A stretch of 64,000 nucleotides of DNA from Lucinisca nassula (GCA_963580285.1 OY757024.1:118733345-118797344); one strand, 5' to 3'. Positions 11,195 to 21,895 are shown, counted from the stretch's first letter. Program-made: numbers and translations. The notes: a model not told the origin generated them from the letters alone.

Positions 11195-11556
11195 GCAAAT
11201 CAGTCATTTTTTTCCTGCCAATAATGCGTAAGTCCACCTCGAGCAGCACAACACTCCTGGCATCGCCGAGGCATGCTACGAACTAACCTTTGAACAGTTT
11301 GTAAAGCTAGTGTTTCAAACTCATGTCTAAGGTTGTTTGTGAGATCTTGAATAGTCATTGGTGGATATTCGCCCTATGAGATACATCTGTAAAGAATGTC
11401 CCACACATGTTCTGTTGGGCTCAAGTCAGTTGAACGTGCCTGTCAGTCCATTACTCCAACAGTCCCACAATTAAGGTAATCCATGCACACTCTAACAGTA
11501 TGGGGCCTCGCTTTATCCTGCGTCAGAATGAAATTGTCGCCGATTGCCCCAGCGAA
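11195..11556 (-). pseudogene. Tc1/mariner transposase, C-terminal part
   Basis: Read on the minus strand from 11556 down, the frame shows the end of a DD34E transposase: ILTQDKARPHT (second catalytic Asp), then LSPTEHVWDIL (the catalytic Glu of the S-P-x-x-x-x-E-H-x-W-D block), and the family ending SMPRRCQECCAARGG. In-frame stops are present, one just before QARST where the family has W-P. The N-terminal part of the same gene lies at 12480-12757. A Naiad tail and a hammerhead-bearing repeat now separate the halves. Confidence 0.85.
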
Positions 11557-11560
11557 AGGC

Positions 11561-12208
11561 CTCACGGTTGGCAACTTTGCTTCCTTCTTTTAATTGCACG
11601 CCGGTGGGTCAGGCCTCAGATTCTTTGACGGTACCAACGTAAAGGCTTATTGGGAATAAGAGAGATCTAATTCAAGGAAATGTTGGTTGGTGCCTGATGC
11701 TCTGTCTCTGGTCGGGCCAATCGGAGTTTTCTTTTGCTCCAGCATTTCATTGGTTTCTTGCTGTCGAGTCCTCACCGTTGTCTCACCTCTGTGGTTCTTT
11801 GATTTTTTGTGTTCACGGAGATGTTGCGCTGGTGAGTTAGGAGGCCTTCATGCGGACTGAACAAATTATTTGTCTAAATTGCGGCGGAAGTAAGGGCGAG
11901 GATTTTGGCCACGCAAAATCGATTTAAGCCCGCCAGTGGAAATCTTTCCACTGACCGTTCCAAGCGGTTCTTCTGTGGCGATTTATTTATGTTGTTGTTT
12001 GTTACTTACTGTGTGTATCACTTGTGTTTTTTAATTTTGGATGGCCATATGGCCGTTTTGTGGGAAAGTACCTGTCCTTTTGGCCTTCCTTTGTTTAGGT
12101 TTCCATTATGGTCTGGTCGCTTAATGTTTGTATTTCTTTCCCTTTGGTGTCTTTGATGGATGGAGAAAGTTAATTGTATCAATTCCTGATCTTTGTTTTA
12201 CTTCTACT
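11561..12208 (+). mobile_element. Naiad PLE, 5'-truncated copy (RT end plus tail)
   Basis: Begins inside the RT C-terminus (ACGGTTGGCAACTTTGCTTC, encoding V-G-N-F-A) and continues through the complete 3' tail to TTTGTTTTACTTCTACT at 12208, the same terminus as the other copies. It splits the Tc1 remnant. Confidence 0.85.
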
Positions 12209-12280
12209 CACAATAGGATCTAGAATCTCATCTCGATACCGTAATGCAGTCAATGTACCTCAGTTTATCACGTACAATAT

Positions 12281-12480
12281 GATCTATAAAAGGGTTATCC
12301 TTTGGAAGCACGAAATACACCACAGAACTGGAAAATATGAAGTGGACATGTTTTATGGACCAGAGTCGCTAGTTTCGTCCAATTAAGCCTCATCAGTGAC
12401 CCTAAAATATTTTCAAAATTCCATAATGGAATCCATGATCCCAAAGGACTAGAAAATATAAACTACACTGTGATGTGTTC
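12281..12480 (-). repeat. Hammerhead-bearing repeat (retrozyme/PLE pLTR-like)
   Basis: Starts at TCTATAAAAGGGTTATCCTT and includes the degenerate hammerhead at 12357-12402 and the segment CCCAAAGGACTAGAAAATAT. The same unit occurs as a tandem pair at 25746-26081. Its distal half also occurs without the ribozyme at 17905-18115 and 57905-58125. Confidence 0.7.
12357..12402 (-). ncRNA. Hammerhead ribozyme, type I, degenerate stem III
   Basis: Minus strand: stem I 5' GGGUCA, core CUGAUGA, 13-nt stem-loop II (GGCUUAAUUGGAC, one mismatch), GAAA, then CUAGCGAC where an intact copy has CUAGCUAG, then UC and UGGUCC closing stem I with wobble pairs. The invariant core is intact but stem III is broken. 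Probably inactive. Confidence 0.7.
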
Positions 12481-12757
12481 AAGTACGTTGGGCCTTCATA
12501 AGAAAGTTCACCCCAAACCATCACTGAGCCCCCTTCATATCTGTCTGTTCCCACAATGTTACAGTCCTTCTGTCTTTCTCCAGGTCGTCTCCAGACTCGA
12601 ACACGTCGATCACATACACTCAGGTAAAATCGGTTTTCAGCCATGAACAGAACTGTACGCCAATCTTGCAATCGCCAGTTCTGATGTTCTTGGGCAAACT
12701 CATATCGCCATGTACGATGTTGCCTGCTGAGAATAGGCCCTCTTGCCGATTGGCTGG
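12481..12757 (-). pseudogene. Tc1/mariner transposase, middle part
   Basis: Within a 184-codon minus-strand frame, residues about 70 onwards read as a Tc1 core: ARGPILSRQHRTWRYEFAQE, then WRTVLFMAENRFYL where the family has a catalytic Asp-Glu, then VWRRPGER and GGSVMVWGELSYEG. The first catalytic Asp is replaced (M-A-E), so the protein is dead apart from its truncation. The first 66 residues of the frame come from a neighbouring repeat, not the transposase. It continues at 11195-11556 beyond the insertions. Confidence 0.85.
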
Positions 12758-12912
12758 TTGATTTGAGGTTTACCGTCCCAATCAACACTGTATAGGTCAT
12801 TTTGGAGACGTTGCTTTCAATTTTGTTTGACTTTTGCCCGACACTGAGATGGAATGACTTCTCAAGCCCTGTCGCCCAGTGAAACCAATAGTGTTTATAA
12901 GCATGGAGGATT
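12758..12912. repeat. SINE-like dispersed repeat (TTGATTTGAGGTTTAACGTC family)
   Basis: TTGATTTGAGGTTTAccGTC through GAAACCAATAGTGTTTATAA. Relatives lie at 26690-26850 and 48588-48740 with about 85-90 percent identity by eye. All lack coding potential and end near CCAATGAAACCAATAGGG. Confidence 0.7.
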
Positions 12913-13358
12913 CGACATAAACTCCGCAAAGCCTTTTCATATTTTATAGACGCCATTCTGATTTAATTTCAAAATTCAATATTGGACTTAAATCTCTTCT
13001 GCAACAAGGTCTATCGAAACCCGAATTTTATGGTGACTTAGTCTATAAATTCAGGAAAATATATAACCGCAATGACTTCAGCACCCAATTTCAACATGGA
13101 TGTTATACGACAGACTGCATGCATGGTAGTTAACCCAATTACGGTTGGCAACTTTGCTTCCCTCTTTAATTGCACGCCGGTGGGTCAGACCTCAGATTCT
13201 ATGACGGCCTAATTCAAGGTAATGTTGGTTGGTGTCTGATACTCTCTCTCTGGTCGGGCCCATTGGAGTCTAACTGTTGGTTTTCTTTTGCTCCAGCATT
13301 TCAGTGGTTTCTTGCTGTCGAGTCCTCACCGTTGTCTCACCTCTGTGGTTCTTTGATT
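12913..13358 (+). mobile_element. Naiad PLE fragment (RT C-terminus and part of tail)
   Basis: Starts in the RT segment encoding H-K-L-R-K-A-F, passes F-Y-R-R-H-S-D-L-I-S-K and G-L-S-K-P-E-F-Y-G-D-L-V-Y, and enters the tail. It stops short near 13358 (GTTCTTTGATTTTTTT). There is a deletion in the codons before ACATGGATGTTATACGACAG. Confidence 0.8.
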
Positions 13359-13489
13359 TTTTTTATGATGCGGCTCTCTTAACTAGAGGCTATACTCAGC
13401 ATATTCTCCGTCCTTACATTGATTCTTAAATTAATCATAATTGCCATTTCTTCAAAATATCCTACATTAGTAAGGGTATGGATTTTACA
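13359..13489 (+). mobile_element. Naiad PLE fragment (region upstream of CxC motif)
   Basis: Encodes the A-A-L-L-T-R-G-Y-T-Q-H-I-L-R-P stretch of the Naiad N-terminal half. Adjacent to a repeat at 13490. A second piece of the same region follows at 13833. Confidence 0.75.
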
Positions 13490-13832
13490 GATTTAACTTG
13501 AAACAGATGGCAATATAATCAAACCTAATTATAACAAATTTTGTAATCAGAAATAGATTAGATTTGATATAGATGAAGCAAAAGTATGATAATAACACTG
13601 GTAACAGAATTTCATTTTATCTTTTTTATGCAGAAAAATGCATAAAAAAACATTTTAGGTCTATTAATGATTTTAATGGCTATATACATTGTACAAAATG
13701 TTAGTTTAAAAATAAATGTCCAATGCAATGGTAAATTTATTAAAGATCAGCTCTGGAATTTCACATAAGTAGTTACACCGTTACTTTTTAAAAAAAAAAT
13801 TCGTCTGTGCAACAGGGACAAAGTTTCCGAGG
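13490..13832. repeat. About 340-bp dispersed repeat, copy 1
   Basis: CTTGAAACAGATGGCAATAT to GCAACAGGGACAAAGTTTCC. It matches 18979-19315 along its full length at roughly 93 percent by eye. Here it interrupts Naiad sequence; at 18979 it interrupts another repeat. Noncoding; family unknown. Confidence 0.8.
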
Positions 13833-14002
13833 CTATACTCAGCATACTCTCCGTCCTTAAATTGATTCTGAAATTAATCATAAACGCCATTTCTTCACAA
13901 AATCCTTCATTAATAAGGGTATGGCTTTTATAGATTTGCCCAGTATCTTCCGTGAGAGATCGGTGCTTTCTTCAATTCCTGCTTATTTTCAAAATTCATC
14001 AG
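13833..14002 (+). mobile_element. Naiad PLE fragment (partial duplicate of copy A 5' region)
   Basis: The stretch encoding G-Y-T-Q-H-T-L-R-P and D-L-P-S-I-F-R-E-R-S-V-L appears here and again from 14030. This is the partial tandem arrangement typical of Penelope-like insertions. Confidence 0.75.
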
Positions 14003-14150
14003 TTATATGATGCGACTCTCTTAACTAGAGGCTATACTCAGCATACTCTCCGTCCTGACATTGATTCTGAAATTAATCATAAACGCCATTTCTTCAAAAT
14101 ATCCTTCATTTATAAGGGTATGAATTTTATAGATTTGCCCAGTATCTTCC

Positions 14151-16268
14151 GTGAGAGATCGGTGTTTTCTTCAATTTGCTGCTTATTTTCAAAATACTGA
14201 AACACCTATAATTTGCTATAAATATAACAAACCTGTTAGATCTATCATTTTTAATTTCAATAAACTTGTTTCAGATCTTGATATTGATACTAATACTCCT
14301 GATTCATGTGATTGTAAAAACTCAAAGTATTGCTATCCTGCTGCTGGTCATGTAATTACTGGCAATTTGAAAATTATTCCTGATTCTAGGATAAGGAATA
14401 TAATTTCTAAAGGACCGAAATATCGGTTTCCTTCTAAAATTGATTTCAGTAAATGTAGAGATGAAATCGCTGCTTCCTTTAATGAATTCGGTAATCGATG
14501 GTGTAAACGAGAGTATGTTGAGCATAAAGCCCTTAAGGACTGGAAGCTTAGCATTTTAAAACTAGTGAATAAACGCATTTCTTGCTATTCTCAAAATACT
14601 AACTTATTACCTCCTAAGCCCAAGACGTCTTTACGTCATCTTAAACTAGGTATTCAAGAATTTCGTAAGAAGTTTGTTTTGGCCCCTGATGACAAGGCCG
14701 CTAGCAACGTCGTCGTTGTGTGACGGCTCCACTATGTTAATACGCTTAAGCAGGAGCTTGGTGGTACTAAGGCCTATGAACTTCAGCCTTTAGCTGAAGA
14801 GAGAGTTATAGTAGATAAGCATGTTTGTCATTCAGCCACCAAGTTTTCTGTGTGTGTTAACGAAAGCAAAGACAAGCTTCCTACGCTATACTGGTTACCA
14901 AAACTTCATAAAAGACCTTACAAAGCGGTTTATTGCAAATTCTAGCTCTTGCACTACCACTGAACTTTCTAAATTATTAACTTCCTGTCTTACTGCTATT
15001 AAAACGCATGTGATTAAATAATGTGATAAAAAGTAGAAGTTAAACAAAGATCAGGAATTGATACAATTAACTTACTCCATCCATAAAAGACACCAAAGGG
15101 AAAGAAATACAAACATTAAGCGACCAGACCATAATGGAAACCTAAACAAAGGAAGGCCATATGGACAGTTACTTTCCCACAAAATGGCCATGAAAGATCA
15201 GGAAGAAATCTGTTTTGGTCTATTAAAAATTCGAATGGACATTTTCGTGCTTCAAGTCTGTCTACTTACGATTTTTCCACTCTCTACACTACACTTCCTC
15301 ATAAGCTTATAAAAGAAAAGCTTAATGATTTAATTGAATGGGCTTTTCACAGAGAAGATTCTCTCTATCTTGCATGTAATGTCAGAAATGCATTTTTCAC
15401 TTCTAAAGAGCATAAGAATTATACACTTTGGTCTTGTCAGAAAGTGTGTGATGCCCTCACCTCTCTACTTGACAATATTTATATTAGATTCGGTACATAG
15501 TTATTTAGACAAATTGTGGGTATTCCGATGGGTACGAATTGCGCACCTCTTGTGGCTGATCTGTTCTTGTATTGTTATGAAAGAGACTTCATGTTGTCGC
15601 TTTCCATTGATAACCAATCTGAAATTATTGAAGTTTTTAGCCCCACTTCTAGATATTTAGATGATTTATTAAATATTGATAATACCTATTTCGATGGTTT
15701 GATCAGTCAGATTTACCCCCCAGAACTTCAGTTAAATAAAGCAAATTCTTCTGATACCGATGCCCCGTTTTTAGATTTACATCTATCTATTTTAGATGGA
15801 TTTGTTTCGTGCAAAATTTATGATAAACGCGATGACTTTGATTTTGAGATTGTAAATTTTCCTTTTTTGGATGGTGATGCTCCTCGTGCGCCATCCTATG
15901 GCGTTTATATTTCGCAATTAATTCGATTTGCTAGAGTGTGTAGTCATGTAACTGACTTCAACACTCGTAATAAATTATTAACGGCTAAACTTCTTAATCA
16001 GGGTTATCGGTATCATAAACTACGCAAAGCCTTTTCAAAAATTTATAGACGCCATTCTGATATAATTTCAAAATTCCATATTGGACTTAAATCTCTTCTG
16101 CAACAAGGCCTATCGGAACCCGAATTTTATGGTGACTTAGTATATAAATTCAGAAAAAAATATATAACCGCAATGACTTCAGCACCCAATTTCGTAAAAT
16201 CATTCTTCGATTTAAAAAATTTGGTACAACATGGATGTTATACGACAGACTGCATGCATGGAAGTTAA
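14151..16268 (+). pseudogene. Naiad ORF (CxC linker plus reverse transcriptase), broken
   Basis: Coding part of copy A. The protein would copy its RNA template into DNA at a nick in the target. RT core motifs are visible, including Y-L-D-D with both Asp residues, and there is no C-terminal GIY-YIG domain. The CxC linker before the RT is the hallmark that separates Naiad/Chlamys elements (N-terminal endonuclease) from canonical Penelope. The frame is interrupted as described for the element. Confidence 0.85.
15031..15191 (-). mobile_element. Nested 161-bp Naiad tail fragment
   Basis: Begins with the element terminus AAGTAGAAGTTAAACAAAGA and runs antisense into the RT frame of copy A. A few RT codons were replaced at the junction. 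It ends at AAATGGCCATG, where RT sequence (GAAAGATCAGGAAGAAATCT) resumes. Confidence 0.85.
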
Positions 16269-16939
16269 CCCAATCACGGTTGGCAACTTTGCTTCCCTCT
16301 TTAATTGCAAGCCGGTGGGTCAGACCTCAGATTCTATGACGGCTCCAACGTAAAGGCTTATTGAGAATTAGAGAGATCTAATTCAAGGTAATGCTGGTTG
16401 GTGCCTGATGCTCTGTCTCTTGTCGGGCCCATCGGTGTGTAACTGTTGGTTTTCTTTTGCTCCAGCATTTCAGTGGTTTCTTGCTGTCGATTGCTCATCG
16501 TTGTGTCATCTCTGTGGTTCTTTGATTTTTTGTGTTCACGGAGATGTTGCACTGATGAGTTAGGAGGCCTTCATGCGGACTGAACAAATTATTTGTCTAA
16601 ATCGCGACAGAAGTAAGGGCGAGGATTGTGGCCACGTAAAATCGATTGAAGTCCCCCAGTGGAAATCATTCCACTGACCGTTCCAAGGCGGTTCTTCTGT
16701 GGCGGTTTATTTATGGTGTTGTTTGTTACTTACTGTGTGTATCACTTGTGTCTTTTTATTTTGGATGTCCTATTTGCCATTTTGTAGGAAAGTAACTGTC
16801 CTTATGGCCTTCCTTTGTTGAGGTTTCCATTATGGTCTGGTCGCTTAATGTTTGTATTTCTTTCCCTTTGGTTTCTTTGATGGGTGGAGTAAGTTAATTG
16901 TATCGATTCCTGATCTTTGTTTTACTTCTACTTTGTTCC

Positions 16940-17650
16940 TCTAAGCGGTTTACCAGTACTCGTTTGTGGTCGGTTTCAGCTCTGCGTTGAAAGATCATGC
17001 AGCCGATCTATTTCCTCAAGCCCCGATGGGCGGGGGCCGGCCCTCTTGCCGGATATCTGGCCCTCAGGTCACCTTCATGTAACCTGTTAGGTATTGTTTG
17101 ATCGGGTATCCTTGACCAATTGCATGCTGGAAATCGATTTGTAGCCCGCTGGTAGAATACTGCCGATGTCATAGCGCTAGGTTTCCCTTTGTGACCACAT
17201 GCGCTGTCGGTCTTGCCCATCTCGTCTAATAAACTCGCCCGTCACCTGGTAGCATCTCCATAGCCTGGCAACAACACTTCTCGATACATAAAAACGTTCA
17301 GCAACGACCCTTTGGGTGTATCTCTCTCAAACAAAGCGAGAGCTCGGGCGACCTGAACTTCTTCATAGAACAGCCTAACGCCATATGAAGTCACTATGAA
17401 GCCCAAAATAACCATAACCGAAGGATTTACATGTTTATGACCAAAACTCATATTTTGAACAGATCGCCCCATACAGAATTTCAGCCGTTTTATAAGGCCC
17501 CGCTCATCGGGGCTTGAAGAAATAGATGGGCTGCATGATGCTTCCACGCTGAGCTGAAACCGACCGCGCACAGGAACTAGTGAACAGTTTAGAGGATCTC
17601 AGCCTGCCCAGGCAAAGCGGTGCGAGTCTGTCCGCCCATGCTTATAATTC
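16940..17650. repeat. Inverted repeat, about 100-bp arms around 460 bp
   Basis: Left arm 16940-17037 (CTCTAAGCGGTTTACCAGTA to AAGCCCCGATGGGCG). Right arm 17503-17650 in the opposite orientation, extended by CAATGGG...CATGGGCGGACAG. Further copies of the arm lie at 26850-26975 and 49125-49270. A 109-codon minus-strand frame at 17242-17571 overlaps the right arm and shows no domain. Probably a foldback-type or composite repeat. Confidence 0.65.
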
Positions 17651-17904
17651 CTATTGGTTTCAATGGGCTATAATTTGACGTAGGCTATATGCACCATCTT
17701 GCGCAATCAATTACTTTGAATTTTATATTCCAATACGTTGGATGTATTGAGAATTGTAGTTGTAACACGCGCATGCGTTCGATCAGGCATAAGAAAAAAT
17801 GTAGCATGCGTAAACAGGGACCAAATGTATATGTTAAACCCGACTACAGCAGATATCATTGTAAATGAGTTCTGAATGGTTGTTTTTTTTTTTTTTTTTT
17901 TTTG
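17651..17904. other. No gene seen; T-run at 17884-17903
   Basis: Non-descript sequence closing in a run of about 20 T next to a dispersed repeat. Confidence 0.5.
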
Positions 17905-18115
17905 AAACGAAGAATACACAAAATAAACAAAATAGTAGAATCGGTTTTATTGAGTTTATTGAGTCTGTTCAGAACCAGTACTAAAACATGCAACACCGGC
18001 CACGACCTATAGCACCGACTTAAGCTGAATTCTATTTCCAAAATATTCTAAATGAACTCAATGATCACAAAGGACCAGAAAATATAATTTCTACTATGAT
18101 GATGTATGGGGAGAC
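17905..18115. repeat. Hammerhead-family repeat lacking the ribozyme
   Basis: Matches 57905-58125 over ATCGGTTTTATTGAG, CAACACCGGCCACG and GAACTCAATGATCACAAAGG. The distal half (CACAAAGGACCAGAAAATAT) is shared with the hammerhead-bearing repeats at 12.4 and 25.9 kb. No CUGAUGA core is present. Confidence 0.65.
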
Positions 18116-18440
18116 GTAATAATGTTGGACAACAGAAAGTATTAATTGTAAACTTGATAAGAGTTACGACGGCTGCAATACTATTGATGAAGCATTTGAA
18201 AGGACAATGAGTTCAAAATAATTTCAATCAGCTGAGACAATTCCATTTTGACACACCCATGCAAATTTATACATCTTATTCACACTTGTATTCCCAAAAC
18301 TTGTCGATAACATTTACCGCTGAACTGATTTTCAAGGTGAAAACTATTACGCAGAAATAGTGTAATAATGAAGGCCAAACATATATATATATATATTCTT
18401 TTTTTCTTAAACTCGAACTTTTGTACAAAAAAGACCATGG
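18116..18440. other. No gene seen; short (AT)n
   Basis: AT-rich; a short TATATATATATATA tract lies near 18381. Confidence 0.5.
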
Positions 18441-20520
18441 GAATTCATTTAAGATTCTAACATACTCTACAAATTAATTCCTACATTACGTCTTGTTTTG
18501 TTTAAACGTCAGCACTTCCAAACATACGTAATGCCCACCTCTCCATAACGGATCACATACATGTATCTATTCATTATAAAAAATGAAATTTTGTGTTGCC
18601 ATAGCAACCGTAACATGGTAAATGTTATCATAAATATGTTACTTAATCTAAATTGATATGAACTTTCAATTCTGTCCTCATAGATTTTAAAGCTAGTGAA
18701 AATCTGCTTCAACAGTGAAACCATAAACAGATATTTATTCAATTTTAACGGAATCTTACGGTTGTCATAGCAACAAGGGCTACTACACAATCTTCACCAT
18801 TTTATCTATTTATCTATTCAAATTAAGATCAATATTTACTAGTTTAACTAGGCTTAAATATATAGGGGCGTTGTTTTCCTGTCCAGAAATGCAACATCAT
18901 TTTGTACACAATTAAGTGGGTGGGGTAATGAGACTCCATAACTGTTATAATTATTCATAATTTCAAATTATTCATTAACTTGAAACAGATGGCAATATAA
19001 TGAAACCTAATTATTACACATTTAGTAATCAGAAATAGATTAGATTTGATATAGATGAAGCAAAAATATGATAATAACGCTGGTAACAGAATTTCATTTT
19101 ATCTTTTTTATGCAGAAAAATGCATAAAACATTTTAGGTCTTTTAATGATTTTAATGGCTATGTACATTGTACAAGATGTTAGTTTAATAATTAATGTCC
19201 AATGCAATGGTTAATTTATTAAAGATCAGCTCTGAAATTTCACATAAGTAGTTACACCGTTACTATTTACAAAAAAAAATATTCTGTGCAACAGGGACAA
19301 AGTTGCCGAGTTATCTTTCTTCCATTGAAAAAGGATTACACCTAGACAATATAGCTTGTGTTAATACTAGGACATGTTATTTAAGTGTCACTGTCCGTTT
19401 CTTCCAATGTCGTTGCCCCTGAGAATAAAATGCAGACAAAAATACAGAAAATCCAAAAAAAAACTCAATGTGCTTGACCAGCACCTAAATTCAATTGCCA
19501 TGGTAACATATGTGAACACGTTCACGAGCCCAATATATTATGAATCGCTTCATTACATATACCCTTATGGATATCATGTGTAAACTGGTATATATAATGA
19601 AAGTGGAAAAAATAGATATTTGTTGAAAATCATATAAAAATACTGTTTTATCTATGTGAATACGTTGTTGCCATGGCAGCAGCATTTGTATCAATATCTC
19701 GGAAACTACTTGACATATTCCAAAAAAGTTTTCACCAATCTTCACCATTTACGAAATGCGACTTATGCACAAAAATAAAGAAAATACAAATTTTTGACTT
19801 TCAATGTAATGCTCGATGCTTACAGTCAGCTTCTCTTAAGTATTTCTTCTATTTGTTTGGCAATTTGGTTTCTAATGGCAACCAAACAACCAATAAAGGT
19901 GAGCAGCAGGTATAAAATCATGTTGCAGAGAGAAGATTGCTTAAAAATATGCTCATGAATATTTTATCAAAAAATCTGCAAAGGCTTGTCAGTAAAAGCC
20001 ATTTTTCGATTTTCCAAATAATGAGTCAATGGAAATTCTAAGTTGTCATAGCAACCAAACAGAAAAGCCGAAAGTAAAAGTAATAAAAACACACAAAATG
20101 CAAAGTCAAATATGGCGAATAATTTCATAAAGTCTCTGAATTTTTTGCCTCCGGAATGACTTTTTAAAAGTATTTAAATTACTTTCTTTTTTTTTCTTTG
20201 CCTTTTGGTTTCCATGGAAACTAAACTAAACATCCAATAAACGTGAGCGGTAGGCCTAAAATCATATATCAGATAGATGATTGCTTAAGGAACATTTCTA
20301 TGAAAATTTTGAAAAAAATAATTGTAAAGGCTTGTCAATTAATGTCACTTTTCAATTTTTCTCATTATAAGGAAATTTTAAGTTGCCATAGCAATCAAAA
20401 TAATCAACCGAATTTAACAAACGGGATATATTTTCAATTCCGCAGTCCAAGAATGCTACAGATAAAAGTTTGGCTCAATTGGCTTAGTGTGTTCAAAGAA
20501 GATGAGCTTTGAATGTGTTG
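18441..20520. repeat. Dispersed noncoding repeat rich in GTTGCCATAGCAAC palindromes
   Basis: Near-palindromic motifs of the X-box type recur: GTTGCCATAGCAAC (18595), GTTGTCATAGCAAC (18765), TTGCCATGGTAAC (19495), GTTGCCATGGCAGC (19668), GTTGTCATAGCAAC (20043), GTTTCCATGGAAAC (20208) and GTTGCCATAGCAAT (20384). Between 19.8 and 20.5 kb two diverged monomers of about 320 bp are visible. The interior matches 6.88-7.05 kb. It is interrupted by the unrelated repeat at 18979-19315. Confidence 0.7.
18979..19315. repeat. About 340-bp dispersed repeat, copy 2
   Basis: Full-length partner of 13490-13832, with an A-run of different length and scattered substitutions. The outer flanks are unrelated, which marks the boundaries of a mobile unit of unknown class. 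Confidence 0.8.
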
Positions 20521-21375
20521 ATAACGTGAACAAGTCCGTGAAATAAACACCCCCTTACATCCCACTTTGTATGTAGGTTTATTGGGTTAAACGTTATTTA
20601 TCTTATTTTTATGCCAAGACATAGGTTGTGGGTACATGTTTTTTTATTTTTTATTATTTATTCTTTATTTCAGAAATTACATCGTACAAGCATATACAAC
20701 TTTACATACCTTATACGATACATACTATACACATTTAAGGGAAACACCCACAAAAAACAACTGTCACTTTAATATATTGCCTTTGATGAGGCGAACACTC
20801 CGGCACACATCCTATGACAATCGGTTGAGCGGTCTCGAAATTATGACCCACTGAAACATTTCACAATTGCTGTCTATGAGGGCCGCCATTTTGTTCATCT
20901 GGTCACGTGACCAAAAAAGAAAAATAATAATTTACAGCATACTTTTCAGATTTTGTACTTAAAAACAGTAAATTATCATCGCATTGAGTAAATGGAATGT
21001 ATACTGAACTATTTATTGCTGTTTTATTGCACGAGAATCGCTGTAATTCAAAGTTTTCCAATTGTAAGTTTATGACATTTTACTCACAGCCTGGTTCTGG
21101 ACAAACAAAACCAGAATTTGTGAAATGTTCAAAAGGTCACAACCTCCCAACCACCCAGTCAACCCCCACTTGTTAGAACCGCCTCAATGAGGCGATTCTA
21201 ACTAGCGCCAAGCAGTATGAATAAGAAAAGAAATCATGGATTTTCATCTATATAGTAGCCTTTTAGAGATGTGAAAAACTGCACTATGTCGCACGAGTGT
21301 GTTATCGTGTGTTATCCTAATGTGACGCCAGACGGCGCAGAAGAAGACGACGACATACAACTGTCTATCCTATAA
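20521..21375. other. No gene seen; palindrome fragment
   Basis: Contains a half-copy ACATAGGTTGTGGGTACAT near 20620 and the small palindrome GTTAGAACCGCCTC-AA-TGAGGCGATTCTAAC at 21172-21202, both of the 5515-5576 family. A minus-strand-like AACATATGG region shows nothing coding. Confidence 0.5.
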
Positions 21376-21895
21376 ACAAAATAGAATTGAAGCCAGTGAT
21401 CAGGAATCGATGCCATTAACCCACAGCTCTCAGCAGTGATTCCAAAGGGAAGGGAATATAAACATGAAATAACTAGACCCTAATGGAAACATCAATAGCG
21501 GAAAGCCAAAAGGACAGTTACTTTCTCACAAAATGACCCACTGGCTGTCCAAAACACAATAATATAAGCGAAACACACGCTAAAAGACAAACCGTAACAA
21601 AAATAAACCACGACAGAAGAGCCGCCTTGGAACGGTCAGTGAAACGAATTCCACTTACTGCCGTCGCGATTAAGACAAATAATTTGTTCAGTCCGCATGG
21701 AGGCCTACCAATTCAACAGTGCAACATCTTCGAGAACACAAAAATAAATAAACCGCAGGGATGAAACTACGGTGAGAACTCGAGAGCAAGAAAGCCCTGA
21801 AATGCTGGAGCAAACTAACACCAACAGTTAGACTCCGATGGGCCCAACCAGAGACAGAGAGTCAGGCACCAACCAACAGTACATAGAATTAATTT
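21376..21895 (-). mobile_element. Naiad tail fragment, CCCACAGCTCCCATCAG subfamily
   Basis: Tail sequence on the minus strand from the GATCAGGAATCGATG block to the AGAGACAGAGAGTCAGGCAC block. It belongs to a second tail subfamily that has AACCCACAGCTC where the main one has AACTTACTCCACC. Confidence 0.8.

Larger units (their letters stand above)
14003..16934 (+). mobile_element. Naiad PLE copy A, nearly full RT plus 3' tail
   Basis: Longest plus-strand copy of a Penelope-like retroelement of the Naiad type. Order: region with L-P-S-I-F-R-E-R-S; C-x-C motif D-S-C-D-C-K-N near 14300; RT blocks T-L-Y-W-L-P-K-L-H-K (14880), Y-D-F-S-T-L-Y-T-T-L (15265), G-I-P-M-G-T-N-C-A-P (15515) and catalytic Y-L-D-D (15652); C-terminus V-V-N-P-I-T-V-G-N-F; about 660 bp of tail ending ACTTCTACTTT at 16934. 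The 5' endonuclease region is missing. Damage: frameshifts near 14930 and 16190, stops near 15019 and 15498, a 160-bp antisense insertion at 15031, and a deletion near 15235. The in-frame TGA at 14721-14723 is shared by all copies (see findings). Confidence 0.9.

Noticed and set aside
16550..16600. CTGATGAG in every Naiad tail as a hammerhead core
   Set aside because: No GAAA follows at a suitable distance and no stem II or III can be formed; the string CTGATGAGTTAGGAGG is just conserved tail sequence.
17242..17571. 109-codon minus-strand ORF as a gene
   Set aside because: Overlaps the arm of an inverted repeat, has no recognisable domain and no second coding support.
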